Shown: one piece after another, positions 1-9,779 of the stretch | Position numbering within the stretch: position 1 is the first letter of the stretch | How the letters are laid out: each line of letters opens with the position of its first letter | Assembly: GCF_002575655.3 (NCBI RefSeq) | Contig: NC_053036.3 | Location: forward strand, 642,528,736-642,592,735 | DNA length: 64,000 bases | Direction of reading: 5' to 3' | Origin: Aegilops tauschii subsp. strangulata | Lineage: Eukaryota; Streptophyta; Magnoliopsida; Poales; Poaceae | Made by a program: the position numbers and the translations under genes | Notes under the pieces: model-generated | Database searches by the model: none | The model's input: only the letters and a program-made list of their open reading frames with translations | What the model was told of the DNA's origin: nothing

Positions 1-22
1 AAAGCCCTGTTTTCTACTAGTG
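1..22. mobile_element. Terminal end of a CACTA transposon (cut by window start)
   Basis: The first 22 bases, read on the minus strand, begin CACTAGTAGAAAACAGGGC, the characteristic end of a Triticeae CACTA (En/Spm) element. The next bases, TTA, could be the 3-bp target duplication. The same end recurs at 31,521-31,542 with about 160 bp of its subterminal sequence. Only the tip is visible here. Confidence 0.55.
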
Positions 23-402
23 TTAGTCATGTGAATCTTGTTGTACGGTGTGTAAGGTCTCTTGTTCTATCTTAAGCTTTCGTGAGGCAGTGGCCGTAAT
101 GGCAGTAAGATGTTTTTTCTTCTAGGGTTTTTCGCATGATAGTACTCCACTGGTCAATGGAGGCATCCTGCAATTGTAGGTACCCTCAGAATGTTGTTAT
201 AGTCGTAAGCTCCTCAAAGTATCAGTCATGTAATTAACCATATTGTCTATGAAATAATAGTGACAGAACCCCTAAGAAACTTGTTTGCCTAGAAGACAAC
301 TTTAATTCTTTCGATTATATATATTTTATACAAAGTCGGAACGGTTGGATAAACCTTTTTTAATAAAATCCCTAAAAAAAGAAGTTTTACCTCTCATTTG
401 TA

Positions 403-1502
403 TTTTTGGATTTATCCTTTGATGGGTAGGTGCCATAATGGAAAAAATTACCGAGGAAAGGACAGTCCTTTTGTTTTTATTAAAGATTCTTATTCTAGAA
501 TTTTCTATTCACGAAGCCTAATCACAATCTAGACATCACTATCAGGATATTTTCGGGACCATAAATTCATACCAAAAATGTATGAACTCTATTTATGCAA
601 GTATCACCAATGAATCCATGAAAACATTCAAGACTGTATTTTTTGTTCTTATTTTCTCTCATATATGGGATTGGATTTAAATCTTTAAGGTGAAATGTGT
701 CAAAACTATCTAATGTCAATTATATTACAAACACGATAAGATTGTGCACAGTGGATGCATATTTTAAACGACGAACATTACAAATGTAACATGAGTTTGT
801 TATTAATATTTAACAACGTTATCACATCATGTTGTCATAAGTTATTAAAACTATATTAGCTCTCAATGTGATATGATAAAAATGAGTTAAAAATAAGCAT
901 AAAGGTTTAGTATAAACATGTTCAAATTGTGGCTCCTCAACCTCACAAACCATTTTTGGATTTATCCTTTGATAGGTGGGTGCCATAATGGCAAAAATTA
1001 CCTAGGAAAGGACAGTCCTGTTGATTTTATTAAAAATTCTTATTCTAGAATATACTATTCAAGAAGCCTAATCATAATCAAGACATCACTATCAGGATAT
1101 TTTCAAGACCATAAATTCATACCAAAAATGTATAAACTCTATTTTTGCAAGTATCACCAATGAATCAATGAAAACATTCAAGACTGTATTTTTTGTTCTT
1201 ATTTTCTCTCATATATGGGATTGGATTTAAATCTTTAAGGTGTAATGTGTCAAAACTATCTAATGTCACTTATATTACAAACACGATTAGATTGTGCACA
1301 GTGGATGCATATTTTAAACGACGAACATTACAAATGTAACATGAGTTTGTTATTAATATTTAACAAATTTATCACTTCATGTTGTCATAAGTTATTAAAA
1401 CTATATTAGCTCTGAATGTGATATGATAAAAATGAGTTTAAAATAAGCATAAATGTTTAGTATAAACATGTTCAAATTGTGGCTCCTCAACCTCACAAAC
1501 CA
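403..1502. repeat. Tandem duplication of a 550-bp AT-rich unit (two copies)
   Basis: Unit 1 (403-952) and unit 2 (953-1502) are direct copies with a period of 550 bp. Both start TTTTTGGATTTATCC and end in CTCAACCTCACAAACCA. They differ at scattered bases. An 81-codon ORF in unit 2 is not preserved in unit 1 and is probably chance. Block B has one copy only (31,922-32,471). I see no coding content and cannot name the family. Confidence 0.85.
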
Positions 1503-2247
1503 TTTTTATAGATCTCCGTCAAGACGGAGTTCTGGGTGTACGAAGTCATGTCCATGTTCTGGACTTGGCTGTGGAGGGAGTGGATGAAGTCCTGGGATGT
1601 CGCCAACGAAAAAAACGAAATAAGAAGAGGGTTTTAGTGCTGCTGCAATGCATAACAAAGAATAGCCAAGAACAACTCCGAATAATAAACAGACAACAAG
1701 AACAGATAAGCGCATGAGTTCAGATGTGACGATCCAAACTCTAATCTACCAAAGACTTGGACCTCAGCGCACTCAGGGGGCACGGCCACAGCACCCATGG
1801 CGCGTGCGGGGATGCCCAGAGCACGCAGGATGCACCCACCTTGCCACAACACCTCCCCGACGGTGATTGGCCGGTCCTCTCGGACCGTCCAATCACCGGC
1901 GGCAAGGTGCCGTGGTAAGGAGCGCGACGTGTGCAAGAACCAAAGACTCGACAGAACGGCCAGAACATCATTGTGACTGCTCTACGATCTATTCCATTTA
2001 TACACTTGGCCCTGTGATGCACTTGGTGGGCATGACCACATCAAGCAGGCCTCGCCGCTGGTGCTTGCGCATGCCGCTCACCTCGCCAAAGCACCTTGCC
2101 CCCGCTGGTCTTATGACCTATATTTTTGTTTTCTTATGCCAAATTTGCGTATTGAATCAATATGAATGCAATTGTTTGTATACCAAATGTAATTTACTTT
2201 TGAAACTATCGTAAGATTAGCTCAGGTGAAGAATAACTGCACCCTTG
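1503..2247. repeat. Segment present three times in the window (first copy)
   Basis: This roughly 745-bp segment begins at TATAGATCTCCGTCAAGACG and recurs at about 32,472-33,216 and 49,342-50,093. In A and B it follows the 550-bp unit. In the third place it follows unrelated sequence and ends just downstream of NLR-C. No terminal inverted repeats or target duplications were found, so I cannot say whether it is a transposon or a duplicated gene piece. It contains the minus-strand ORF annotated separately. Confidence 0.7.
1506..1936 (-). pseudogene. Frameshifted copy of a small hypothetical membrane-segment protein
   Basis: On the minus strand from 1936 the reading frame runs MHTSRSLPRHLAAGDW and then a stretch containing RPITVGEVLWQGGC and RAMGAVAVPPECAE, before shifting frame near 1733. 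The second half continues in another frame from about 1715 with a hydrophobic stretch (VCLLFGVVLGYSLLCIAAAL) that would be one membrane helix. Compared with the copies at 32,475-32,906 and 49,390-49,800, single-base losses near 1732 and in the T-run near 1635 break the frame. I do not recognise the protein family. It could be a gene fragment or non-coding sequence that happens to stay open. Confidence 0.35.
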
Positions 2248-3245
2248 GGCCGATCTGCTGGGGTGGATGCCCGGCGGCCTTGGGACGTGGTGGCCATGGC
2301 GGGAGCTCGCGGGAGTGGTGGGCCGGCAGGATCTGCTCGTTCTCGGATGAGTTTGGGTGCTGTTCGGCGTGTGAGGGTGCTCCGGCTTGCCGGATGTGCC
2401 AGATCTGCAGAGGCAGGGCCGAGACGGGCTTTTGCGGTCTGAAGTGGAGGGCCCCTGTTGCGTGTCCGTTCTGCGCAGGGGCGGGGTGTGGCGCTGTGCT
2501 AGCGCGTCGTGAAGGTGGTTGGCCGGATGGGCTGACCAGGTCATGGGTTTTGGCGGGTGATGTTGCCGGCGAAAGCCGTACTCTGACAGTGGTCGGAGTT
2601 GTCGATTGCGGCGCTCACGGGCACCGTTTCCTTGCTAGAGGCATCGATGCTGCAACACTCACCTTCCTTCCCATCTTGCTCCAGGGGAAACCCTAGATCC
2701 GGATTCCCGGATCGGACGATGAAGTCGCTTCTGCCTTAGCTCGGCGTCGTATTTCCTCCTGAGGCATCGTCTTGGAGTTGGACTCGGTCAGAGGGACTCA
2801 GCGGTCGTGGAGGTGGTTGACGGCGGCTTGCACGACATCTTCGTGTGAGCAACAGAAGCACCCGCCACATGCAAGGTGCGCCAGGCGAGCTATGTCCGCT
2901 AACCTCATGGGATTGAAGTGGCATATGTTTGCTCTATCGACATAGCGTTCCTCTTTGATGTCGTCGAGCTTCGTGGATATGCTTGTGGCAGCTCAGATTG
3001 ATACAATGGTTTTCGGTGTGTACTCTGGTAGCAGCGCAGGCGCTCGAGTGCTCGACCGGGTGTGTTGTGGAGTGTGGCCTTCCAGCGTGTTGTATGTTTT
3101 GTATGCTTTATGCCTAGCCTAGCTAGGCGCTGTGCAGGTTTTTGCCTGGTTTTCCTTTTAATAAACCAAGCAGTTTGGGTCCTTGTACCATCTTCTTCTT
3201 CACAATGAATATAGCAGCTCTCCTGTTGTCGTTTAAAAAGAAAAT
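2248..3245 (+). mobile_element. Possible 3' part of a retroposed element or transcript ending in an A-rich tail
   Basis: A GC-rich stretch grades into T/G-rich sequence resembling a plant 3' untranslated region, with TTTTAATAAACCAAG near 3157 as a possible polyadenylation signal and an A-rich end (GTTTAAAAAGAAAATTAACC) near 3230-3250. This layout is typical of 5'-truncated LINE tails in Triticeae. No reverse transcriptase remains, so the assignment rests on general appearance only. Block B keeps the first half (about 33,217-33,728) and then jumps across a deletion. Confidence 0.25.
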
Positions 3246-3477
3246 TAACCATGACTGGTTCCTGCCACGGCACCTGCCCCTCGGTCACCGGTACGGGGAC
3301 ATCGCCATGCCTAACCTCAAGTGAGAAAACTATATCTTTGTTTTTTTTTCGAAACGTCAAATATATCTTCTTTTGGTTCTACCTAGACGCAAGACCTTGA
3401 TTTAAACTCAAGTGAGACAAGTATGTCTTTAATTTGCTTGGTGGCTGTAGGCAGCACGCATCAGGAGCAAATAATTT

Positions 3478-3602
3478 GCTTGCTAACGTTCCTCCAGGGG
3501 CAAACATATCTGCTTGCTAACGTTCCTCCATATCTGCTTGCTAACGTTCCTCCAAGGGCAGCCACATATCTGCTTGCTAACGTTCCTCCAGGGGCAAATA
3601 AT
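3478..3602. repeat. Minisatellite, four copies of an 18-bp core
   Basis: The core GCTTGCTAACGTTCCTCC starts at 3478, 3512, 3536 and 3572, separated by variable linkers such as AGGGGCAAACATATCT. It sits just outside the left end of the Mutator element. It is missing from block B because of the 1.8-kb deletion there. Confidence 0.85.
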
Positions 3603-3661
3603 TTTCCACAGCGATAATGTCCACCCAACGATGACATCTCTTTGGCCGGAATTTCTTTCTC

Positions 3662-5484
3662 GAGTCAATTACATCACTGGTGCCACAACTTGGCGTGAAA
3701 AGTCAGCTTAGTGCTAAAACTTGTGGCATACATTGAACTGGTGCCACAACTTGACTTTGGCGTGCATATACGGTACAAATCACGCTTCTATACGAACACA
3801 ATGCTGATTAGGTGCGCCAACATGGCATACATTCTCATAGAAAGCCCTTGGCAGCAACCCATATTTTTCTCATAGACTTGCGGCATACATTCAACTGGAC
3901 GATGTGTGCCTGCTATTTTGCGGAAAAAAAACTCAGGATTTTTTTCCTCATAGAAAGCCCTTGGCAGCAACCCATATTTTTCTTACAGATGGAGGCACGT
4001 ATAGTCCTTCTATCAGCAACCCATAGTATTGTGCAAAAATTGTTGCAGCCCCGGCCAAAACCAATACACCAGACAACAACGTTCCTTGTGATTAAGGATA
4101 CGAAACACATATAACCATGCATTCTGACTTAATTGGGCTGGAGTCCGAGCACCCCTTTTTGCACTGTTATTTCTGTAAAATAAAACATGGAAACTGTAAC
4201 CGTGTTTTAAAATAAAATAAACTTAAAAATAACAGTGAACACTTTAATATACTACATATTTATTTATTAAAATCTTTAACATTTATTATTATTTAAAAAA
4301 TAAAAATATACTACATATACTACATATTTATTTATTTAAAATCTTTAACACTTTAATATACTACATATTTATTATTATTTAAAAAATAAAAATATAATGT
4401 ACATATATATTTTATAAATTCCTTCTAAAAAGTAACACTGCTAGGTGGTGTGTCACCCACTCGCACATGATAACGACATGTCGCTGCTTCTAATCCCAAC
4501 CAACTATTTTTACATTATATGAATATATGTTTTTTTAAAGCATGAACACTTTTATATACCACATGAATATTTTGTTAAAACTGTGAATACTTTAAAATTT
4601 ATTTAGGAATTTATGAAAATATATAGTAAATTAAAAACTTTCTTAAAGCAGGAACACTTTATACACTACATGAATATTTGTCTAAAATATGAACTTTCTT
4701 AAACTTATATAAGCATTTATTAAAATATACAAAAACATAAATACTTACTTAAAGGCTGAATACTTCTATATTTTACATTAATATTTTATTAATCTGTGTA
4801 CAATTTTAAACTTATATAAGTATTTATTGAATATAAGTTTTATTCAATATGCAAATTATTAGATGAACAGTTTTGTAATTCATAAATTATTATATGTACA
4901 AATGCTAAATAAGTATGTGATTATTTTATAATTCAGTTTATTTCATTTATGTATAACACAACATTATAATTTACAAATATTCTATAATTTTCTGGGAAAA
5001 AAAACACGCAAAATGGATTGTAGGGGCCGCAGCACACTTAGTAGAACATATCGAAGCAGCATCCAATTATTATTTTTAAATCTCAACTGACTGGTGGTTG
5101 GCCTTGCGCTGCCTCTAGCTGTAGGTCAGCGGTTCGAGTCGGCTCAAGTCCCTGCGCACATCATTTTTTTCAATTATTTATGGGACGCTGACAAGTGGAC
5201 CCTTGCAACCGTGGCATAGTCTTTTTTGTGAGGAAAATTCTGAGGTTTTTCTGTACAAAATAGCAGGCCACAGACCACACGTTCACTTTGACGTCCAGTT
5301 GCTGACAGGAGGCCCCATGCCACATTGGCGTTTCTAATCAGCATCCTTTTCATATAGAAATGTGATTTGCACCGCATATGCACGATCAAAGACAAGTTGT
5401 GGCATCAGTTCAATCTATGCCGCAAGTTTTAGCACTAAACTGATTTTTCGTGCCAAGTTGTGACACCACTGGTGTAATTGACTC
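3662..5484. mobile_element. Non-autonomous Mutator-like element (MULE) with long TIRs and 9-bp target duplication
   Basis: The ends are long inverted repeats: roughly 3662-3830 matches the reverse complement of 5300-5484 with scattered mismatches. Both ends read inward as GAGTCAATTACA, then TGGTG, CACAACTTGG. The 9 bp before the left end (3653-3661) and after the right end (5485-5493) are identical, TTCTTTCTC, as expected for Mutator-type transposition. The interior is AT-rich with no transposase, so movement would have depended on an autonomous relative. It includes a roughly 36-bp direct duplication (3835-3870 and 3948-3983) and an AT-rich core of short repeats (about 4150-5000). Confidence 0.85.
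3835..3983. repeat. Direct repeat inside the MULE
   Basis: The phrase CTCATAGAAAGCCCTTGGCA and the following CAACCCATATTTTTCT occur at about 3835 and again at about 3948, 113 bp apart. It looks like a local duplication within the element. Confidence 0.8.
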
Positions 5485-5894
5485 TTCTTTCTCCACACAT
5501 GATTCCAAATCACGTTGTTCAATTAGTATGACTAAAACCGGAGGGGTCATGCATATTCTTTCTATTTAGCATATTCTTCCTACTTGTAACATAAGTATTC
5601 CATTACCATTTAGAAACCACATCTTATGGCGTAGCTCTGCAAGTTTTAGCCCTGAATGCCGCTCTGTTTCACAACTGCGCGGTTTTATGATTTCAGTAAC
5701 TGAAAATCGATTTCGACAGAGGTTCAGGTGTTGAGAACCCAAATATGTTCAGACTTCAGACTATCACAAAAACGATCCTAACCTCAAGCCCGTCTCCCAG
5801 CGGCGGGGACGAGGAAGGGATCGAAGCTCGGTGGCTGCATCGACATGAGGCGGTCGAGGGAGTCGAGCGGCAGCAGCCCCGTGATGCCTCCGCT

Positions 5895-5903
5895 TATAAA
5901 TTA
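5895..5903 (+). promoter_or_regulatory. Candidate TATA box of an interrupted gene or element
   Basis: TATAAATTA lies in a GC-rich context, followed about 30-40 bp later by a purine-rich leader and then CCGCCGCCG-rich sequence. The same motif is at 35,058-35,066 in block B. The sequence downstream is interrupted at 6082 by the Harbinger-like element, so whatever was transcribed is cut off. The evidence is motif plus context only. Confidence 0.2.
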
Positions 5904-6391
5904 AGCCGAGACAAGGTGCAAGAGGGAGGACATAGATCCGCCGCCGCCGTCGCGGGTCCTTCTGTCCTCCTTTCCCTCGGTGTCGCTTCCCGGCGGCCTC
6001 TGCACCGCACTCGTAGCAACTTTTTTTTGGTGGCGACGGATGACGACGGCCAGAAGGATGACTGGGCCTTGCGAACAACAAGGGCGTGTTTGGTTGCCTG
6101 CATAGGCCTCGACCAGGCCCGCGCGGGAAGTGATCTGCCTGTTTGGTAGCCCGCATACACTATTGGGCCTGCATCGCACGCTTCCTAAAGCACCTCTAGG
6201 CCTGGCTCACTTGGAACGCACGAATCGGCAGTTTCTTCAGGGCTAGGCCCGAGCAGTGCACGTGGGCGGCGGGGGCTGCACGCGCGCGGCCACGCTCGAG
6301 AAGCCGCGTTGCTTCCCGAAGCGCCGGCAGTTATTAGCCTTACCGCCCCTCGCAGCTCCCTCTCCCCACTCTTCCCCACTCTCCCAACTCT

Positions 6392-6463
6392 CACCGGCGG
6401 CGGCGGATCGGAGCAGAGGAAGAAGACCACCGGCGGCGGTGGATCGGAGCAGAGGAAGAAGAC
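6392..6463. repeat. 36-bp tandem duplication in a putative 5' leader
   Basis: Two 36-bp copies, each starting CACCGGCGGCGG and ending GAGGAAGAAGAC, are adjacent at 6392-6427 and 6428-6463. They lie immediately upstream of the candidate first exon ATGGCG|GTAAGC. Block B has the same pair with a few substitutions (about 35,558-35,629). Confidence 0.85.
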
Positions 6464-6478
6464 CACCGGACTCCATCA

Positions 6479-7642
6479 ATGGCGGTAAGCACTTCTCTCT
6501 CTTCGACATGCACGCTAGATTCGATCCACGGTGGAGGGAATGGGGAATATGTAGATAAGCATAGGGGTAGTTCATACTAGTTCATAGCAGTTCATACGAG
6601 TTCATACATGCAAGATCGGAATGCATAAGGGGGATTGGGGGATTGGGGGATAGGGGGTGGACAACGGACACCGGCTGACCGCGGCAGCCGTCACCAGCGT
6701 GCGGAGCGGCTGGTCGAGCCGCTGGCCTTCATCTTCATCTTCATCGCCGTGCGGGCCGGCAGGTCGTCGTCGTCGTCCTCGGTGGAGTCGAGGTCGATTT
6801 GCCAGGAACGACGGTCTGGCTCCGGCGGCCTCGCTGGCATCTGCACCGCTTCTTCTTCCTCCTCCTTAGCCTCCACGCCGATGACCACCGGCGGCGCGAT
6901 AGCCGTTTCCCAGTACACTGCGGCACGGCGGTCATTAGGAGCCCAGTAGGTCTTGTACTGGCACCACTTCTTCCTCTGTTTACCGTCGACGGAGACGACC
7001 TGATTCATGGCCCAGCGAATGATGTCAACTGCCATCGCGCCCTTCGCTGGGTCAGGAATCAGCGTCTTCAGCTCTTCTTTACATGCCTTCATGAGCACTG
7101 CATTAGATTCCTTCTGCATGTCCTGCATGGAGGCGAAGTTCGAGCACACCTCCATGGTGTTCTCGAACTTGGTCCACTCACCAGTCGTCCCCCCGAGGAA
7201 GAAGGCCCTCCAGCCAATACCGCAAGGGAAGGGGTTGGCGTTGGAGCTGGAGCTAGAGCTCATGGCGATGGGGAGGAGGAAGGTTGACAGTGAGAGAAGA
7301 GAGGGGGTGGGTAAGTAGTGGTGGGCAGGGTGAGTAAATATATGGGGGATGGAGAGGAGAAGAAGAGTGACAGTCATGCCGTTTTAACTAAAAAATCTTC
7401 AATTAGCCATGAACTCTGTGTTGTGCGTGACTCCATGAATTGTTTGCAGATCGAGGAGAGCAATGAGATGGGCACGGAGGTTTACAACAAGGGCAAGCAG
7501 CCCCTTCACCCAATGCCCGACGAGGTTGTGCTGGCGCCCACCACCGAGGAAGACTTGAAGACGCCTGAGGGTGGCGACGACGAGGGCATGGAGAAGCCCC
7601 CCAGCAACAAGCACCGCAACTACGTCCACTACCATCAGGAGG
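6479..7642 (+). other. Candidate 5' exons of the B3 gene (ATGGCG, intron, acidic leader exon)
   Basis: ATGGCG at 6479-6484 is followed directly by the donor-like GTAAGC. At 7441-7449 there is an acceptor-like TGTTTGCAG, and from 7450 a frame reads IEESNEMGTEVYNKGKQPL and continues acidic and proline-rich to about 7640. Joining the two gives an in-phase N-terminus. This frame is one base out of register with the B3 domain that begins at 7643, in both blocks, so either a frameshift predates the duplication or translation starts at 7643. The inferred 965-bp intron contains the antisense ORF. Splicing is inferred from motifs only. Confidence 0.4.
6691..7263 (-). CDS. Hypothetical 190-aa protein, antisense to the B3 gene intron (copy A)
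   Basis: An open frame from ATG at 7263 encodes a serine-rich start (MSSSSSSNANPFPCGIGW), then a helical, charged middle with KESNAVLMKACKEELKTLI. Next comes a conserved-looking WAMNQVVSVDGKQRKKWCQY, and a C-terminal part with an acidic run (EAKEEEEE, later EDDDDD) and a basic serine tail. The frame is also open upstream, to 7377, but the serine start fits best because a GC-rich leader precedes it. I do not recognise a domain. It is neither a DDE transposase nor an obvious Myb/SANT protein of PIF/Harbinger elements. It shares a short divergent interval with the exon at 7450. In block B the C-terminal half is deleted. Confidence 0.45.
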   Translation of the reverse strand: MSSSSSSNANPFPCGIGWRAFFLGGTTGEWTKFENTMEVCSNFASMQDMQKESNAVLMKACKEELKTLIPDPAKGAMAVDIIRWAMNQVVSVDGKQRKKWCQYKTYWAPNDRRAAVYWETAIAPPVVIGVEAKEEEEEAVQMPARPPEPDRRSWQIDLDSTEDDDDDLPARTAMKMKMKASGSTSRSARW

Positions 7643-7951
7643 ATGGCCCAACTCACTTTCTGCAAGGTCATCCTTGCACCGAAGCTTGAGTGCATCCCCA
7701 TGCCCCTGGACTTCACCAAGCACTTCGTCGTGGTGCCGAAGGAGTTCAAGCTCAGGAACAACACCGGCTGCTCCTGGAAGGTGACGGTGAAGCTGATGAA
7801 TGGCAGGGCGACCCTGGATCAGGGTTGGGCCACCTACGCAGCCGTTCATCAGATCAAGATCGGCTACATGGTGACGTTCAAGCTCCTCACTCCCGACACC
7901 CTCAAGGTCATCATCTTCGACGACGATGGCATTGAGGTCGTCAACAAGTGA
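7643..7951 (+). CDS. B3 DNA-binding domain protein, 102 aa (copy A)
   Basis: The frame from the ATG at 7643 encodes a single plant B3 domain covering almost the whole protein. It has FCKVILAPKLECIPMPLDF near the start, then VVPKEFKLRNNTGCSWKVTV in the middle and GRATLDQGWATY, GYMVTFKLL and LKVIIFDDDGIEV towards the end. These match the B3 pattern of a seven-stranded pseudobarrel that binds DNA in the nucleus. The length is that of one domain, so there is no activation or dimerisation region unless the acidic leader exon upstream (7450-7640) is joined, which needs a one-base shift. The frame is open upstream to 7571. Block B encodes an almost identical protein with one amino-acid change (A to V near residue 70). 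It lies inside a Harbinger-like element and is probably captured. Confidence 0.6.
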   Translation: MAQLTFCKVILAPKLECIPMPLDFTKHFVVVPKEFKLRNNTGCSWKVTVKLMNGRATLDQGWATYAAVHQIKIGYMVTFKLLTPDTLKVIIFDDDGIEVVNK

Positions 7952-8815
7952 GGGAAGCACGACAAAGCCTTTGCCGCCAAGGAATAGGGTCGGGCCACCT
8001 CTTTCCAGCGTACTATCGAGTCTGCTTTGAACATGTTTATGGTTTATGCGTTCAACTGTTATGGAGTGTGGTACTGCTTATATCTGAATTATGCTAGTTG
8101 ATGCTCTGTTTATACTCTGTTGTGCTTATAATGTGTGCTGCCGACGTGTGGTGGTAACCTCACCAACTGGCCAAAGAGGTTACCACACACCAGGCGTTGC
8201 ATACAACCAAACACCATGCCTTGGGTTTGTCCACTAACATGCAGGCAACCAAACACCAGGCAGTGTGGCTCTGCCCATGCAGGCAAGAGGCCATGCAGGA
8301 AACCAAACAACATGCAGGTGGTGCATTTGAGGCTGCATTTGCATAGCCAGGTTGGGTGGAGAAGTGCATGCAATGCGGGTACTCTAGCGCACGGCAACCA
8401 AACACGCCCCAAATGAGTCTAGTAGATGGGGTTGTGCGTTTCTTCAAAAATAATAGAGTAAACGAAAACGGAATTTCCCGAAATCACTAATTAAGGAGTA
8501 CTTATAGCATAGATCACTCCCACCTTCCCAGATTTGACAAGTGACGTGCTGCATGTGTGCCATTTGTCGTAACCTTTTAGTTTTCCTTTTTTCATATATC
8601 TATTTATACAAAACGTTTTATATCTTAAACCGTGCATCCAAATCTCGAACGGTTTTCACCGTTGGATTTCTCGCATCGAGATCTTCAAAACTAGATCCCG
8701 AACGTTTTTCATCATTGGGTCCCTCGCGTCCAGATCTTCAACACTAGATCCCATGTTGATAGATTTTGATGAACTTTTTTTGACGAAAAAAACTGGATGA
8801 AAAAACAGAACTGGA

Positions 8816-9470
8816 GCACGGTTTTTTCCCTTTTCGAAAGAGGTACGACCGTGCCTCTCGTGAAATCACAACCAAGCCTTTCGCGAAAGTAAAACCATGC
8901 CTCTCGCAAAAGGAAAAAAACTCGTTTTTTTTCATTTCCGAAAAGGCACGGTCGTGCCTCTCGCAAAAGCACAACCATGCCTCTCGCGAAAACAAAACCG
9001 TGCTTCTAGTGAAAGAAAAAAAACTGAAAACAGTTTTTTCTGTTTTCGAGAGGCACGGTTGCGCCTCTCATGAAAGCAAAATCATGCCTCTCGCGAGAAC
9101 AACACCGAGCCTCTCATGAAAGAAAAAAACATGTTTTTTTCGTATCTGAGAGGCACGGTCGTGCCTCTTGCGAAAGCAAAATCATGCCTCTCGCGAGAAC
9201 AAAGCCGTGCCTCTCACGAAAGAAAAAAAACATGTTTTTTTTCGTATCCGAGAGGCATGGTCGTGCCTCTAGCGAAAGCAAAACCATGTCTCTAGCGGAT
9301 GAAAAAATAAAGAAAACGTGTTTTTTTTTCTGTTTCCGAGAGTCATGGTCGTGCCTCTCGCGAAAGGAAAAACAGGCCTCTCTTGGAAGCAAAACCTTGC
9401 CTCTTGCGGAAGAAAAAAATACACGTTTTTTTGTGCAATTTTTTTTCCCGAATTTTCTTTTGTCCAAAAG
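8816..9470. repeat. Tandem array of a ~100-bp unit with a hairpin core
   Basis: About six units, spaced about 88-107 bp apart, each contain a version of GAGGCACGGTCGTGCCTC (8-bp arms around two bases), then CTCGCGAAAGCAAAA and an A-run/T-run. Cores are near 8845, 8944, 9051, 9151, 9253 and 9341. Long ORFs on both strands here simply reflect the repeat. Block B has the equivalent array at about 37,590-38,175. Confidence 0.8.
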
Positions 9471-9779
9471 CTACGGAAGACCGGTGAAAAACAGAAACAC
9501 TGAAAAAAACCGTTTAAAAAGCAGAAAACGGGTGTGAAAAAAATCCGTAGAGAGCGCCTAATGCGCGACACGTGGTGGGTAGTTGAAAGCGCGTCAAGTC
9601 GCACTGATTGTTGTGAGGCTCCTAAAGAAGCGCTCACCAATTAGTTGCTCTCGGAATTTCCTATTTGGCGCACGCTGCGTCAAGCTGCCGAGGTTTCGCA
9701 TAAGCTTCAAGAGCGCGAGCAACGCATTATGGCCGGCCCATTAATAGTTGCAGCGATCTCGGTTTTAGTTTTTTACGGT

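Larger units (their letters stand above)
6082..8409. mobile_element. PIF/Harbinger-like DNA transposon carrying host-type genes (copy A)
   Basis: Perfect 17-bp terminal inverted repeats (GGGCGTGTTTGGTTGCC) bound a 2,328-bp unit, flanked by CAA at 6079-6081 and 8410-8412 as a 3-bp target duplication. Subterminal copies of TGTTTGGTTGCCTGCAT are repeated several times in inverted orientation at the right end (about 8200-8320) and once or twice at the left (6086-6150), like transposase-binding arrays. The 3-bp duplication and G-rich tip fit PIF/Harbinger; CACTA is excluded by the terminal bases. There is no DDE transposase inside. Instead it holds a B3-domain ORF and an antisense ORF, so it looks like a Pack-type element with captured gene sequence. 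Confidence 0.7.

Noticed and set aside
918..1163. 81-codon ORF in the second 550-bp unit
   Set aside because: The equivalent frame is interrupted in unit 1 and in block B, and the sequence is AT-rich with no domain.
5100..5165. tRNA-like stretch with GCGGTTCGAGTCGG
   Set aside because: A B-box-like motif is present, but I could not find a matching A box or a cloverleaf. It sits inside the MULE.
5745..6179. Overlapping ORFs upstream of the Harbinger-like element
   Set aside because: GC-rich leader-like sequence open in several frames. The differences between A and B (for example the GCCGTCGCG region) change the frame, so no coding signal is supported.
9070..9640. ORFs up to 155 codons with repeated SREQ/ERHGRAS-like peptides
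   Set aside because: They are translations of the roughly 100-bp tandem repeat on both strands, with no non-repeat content.
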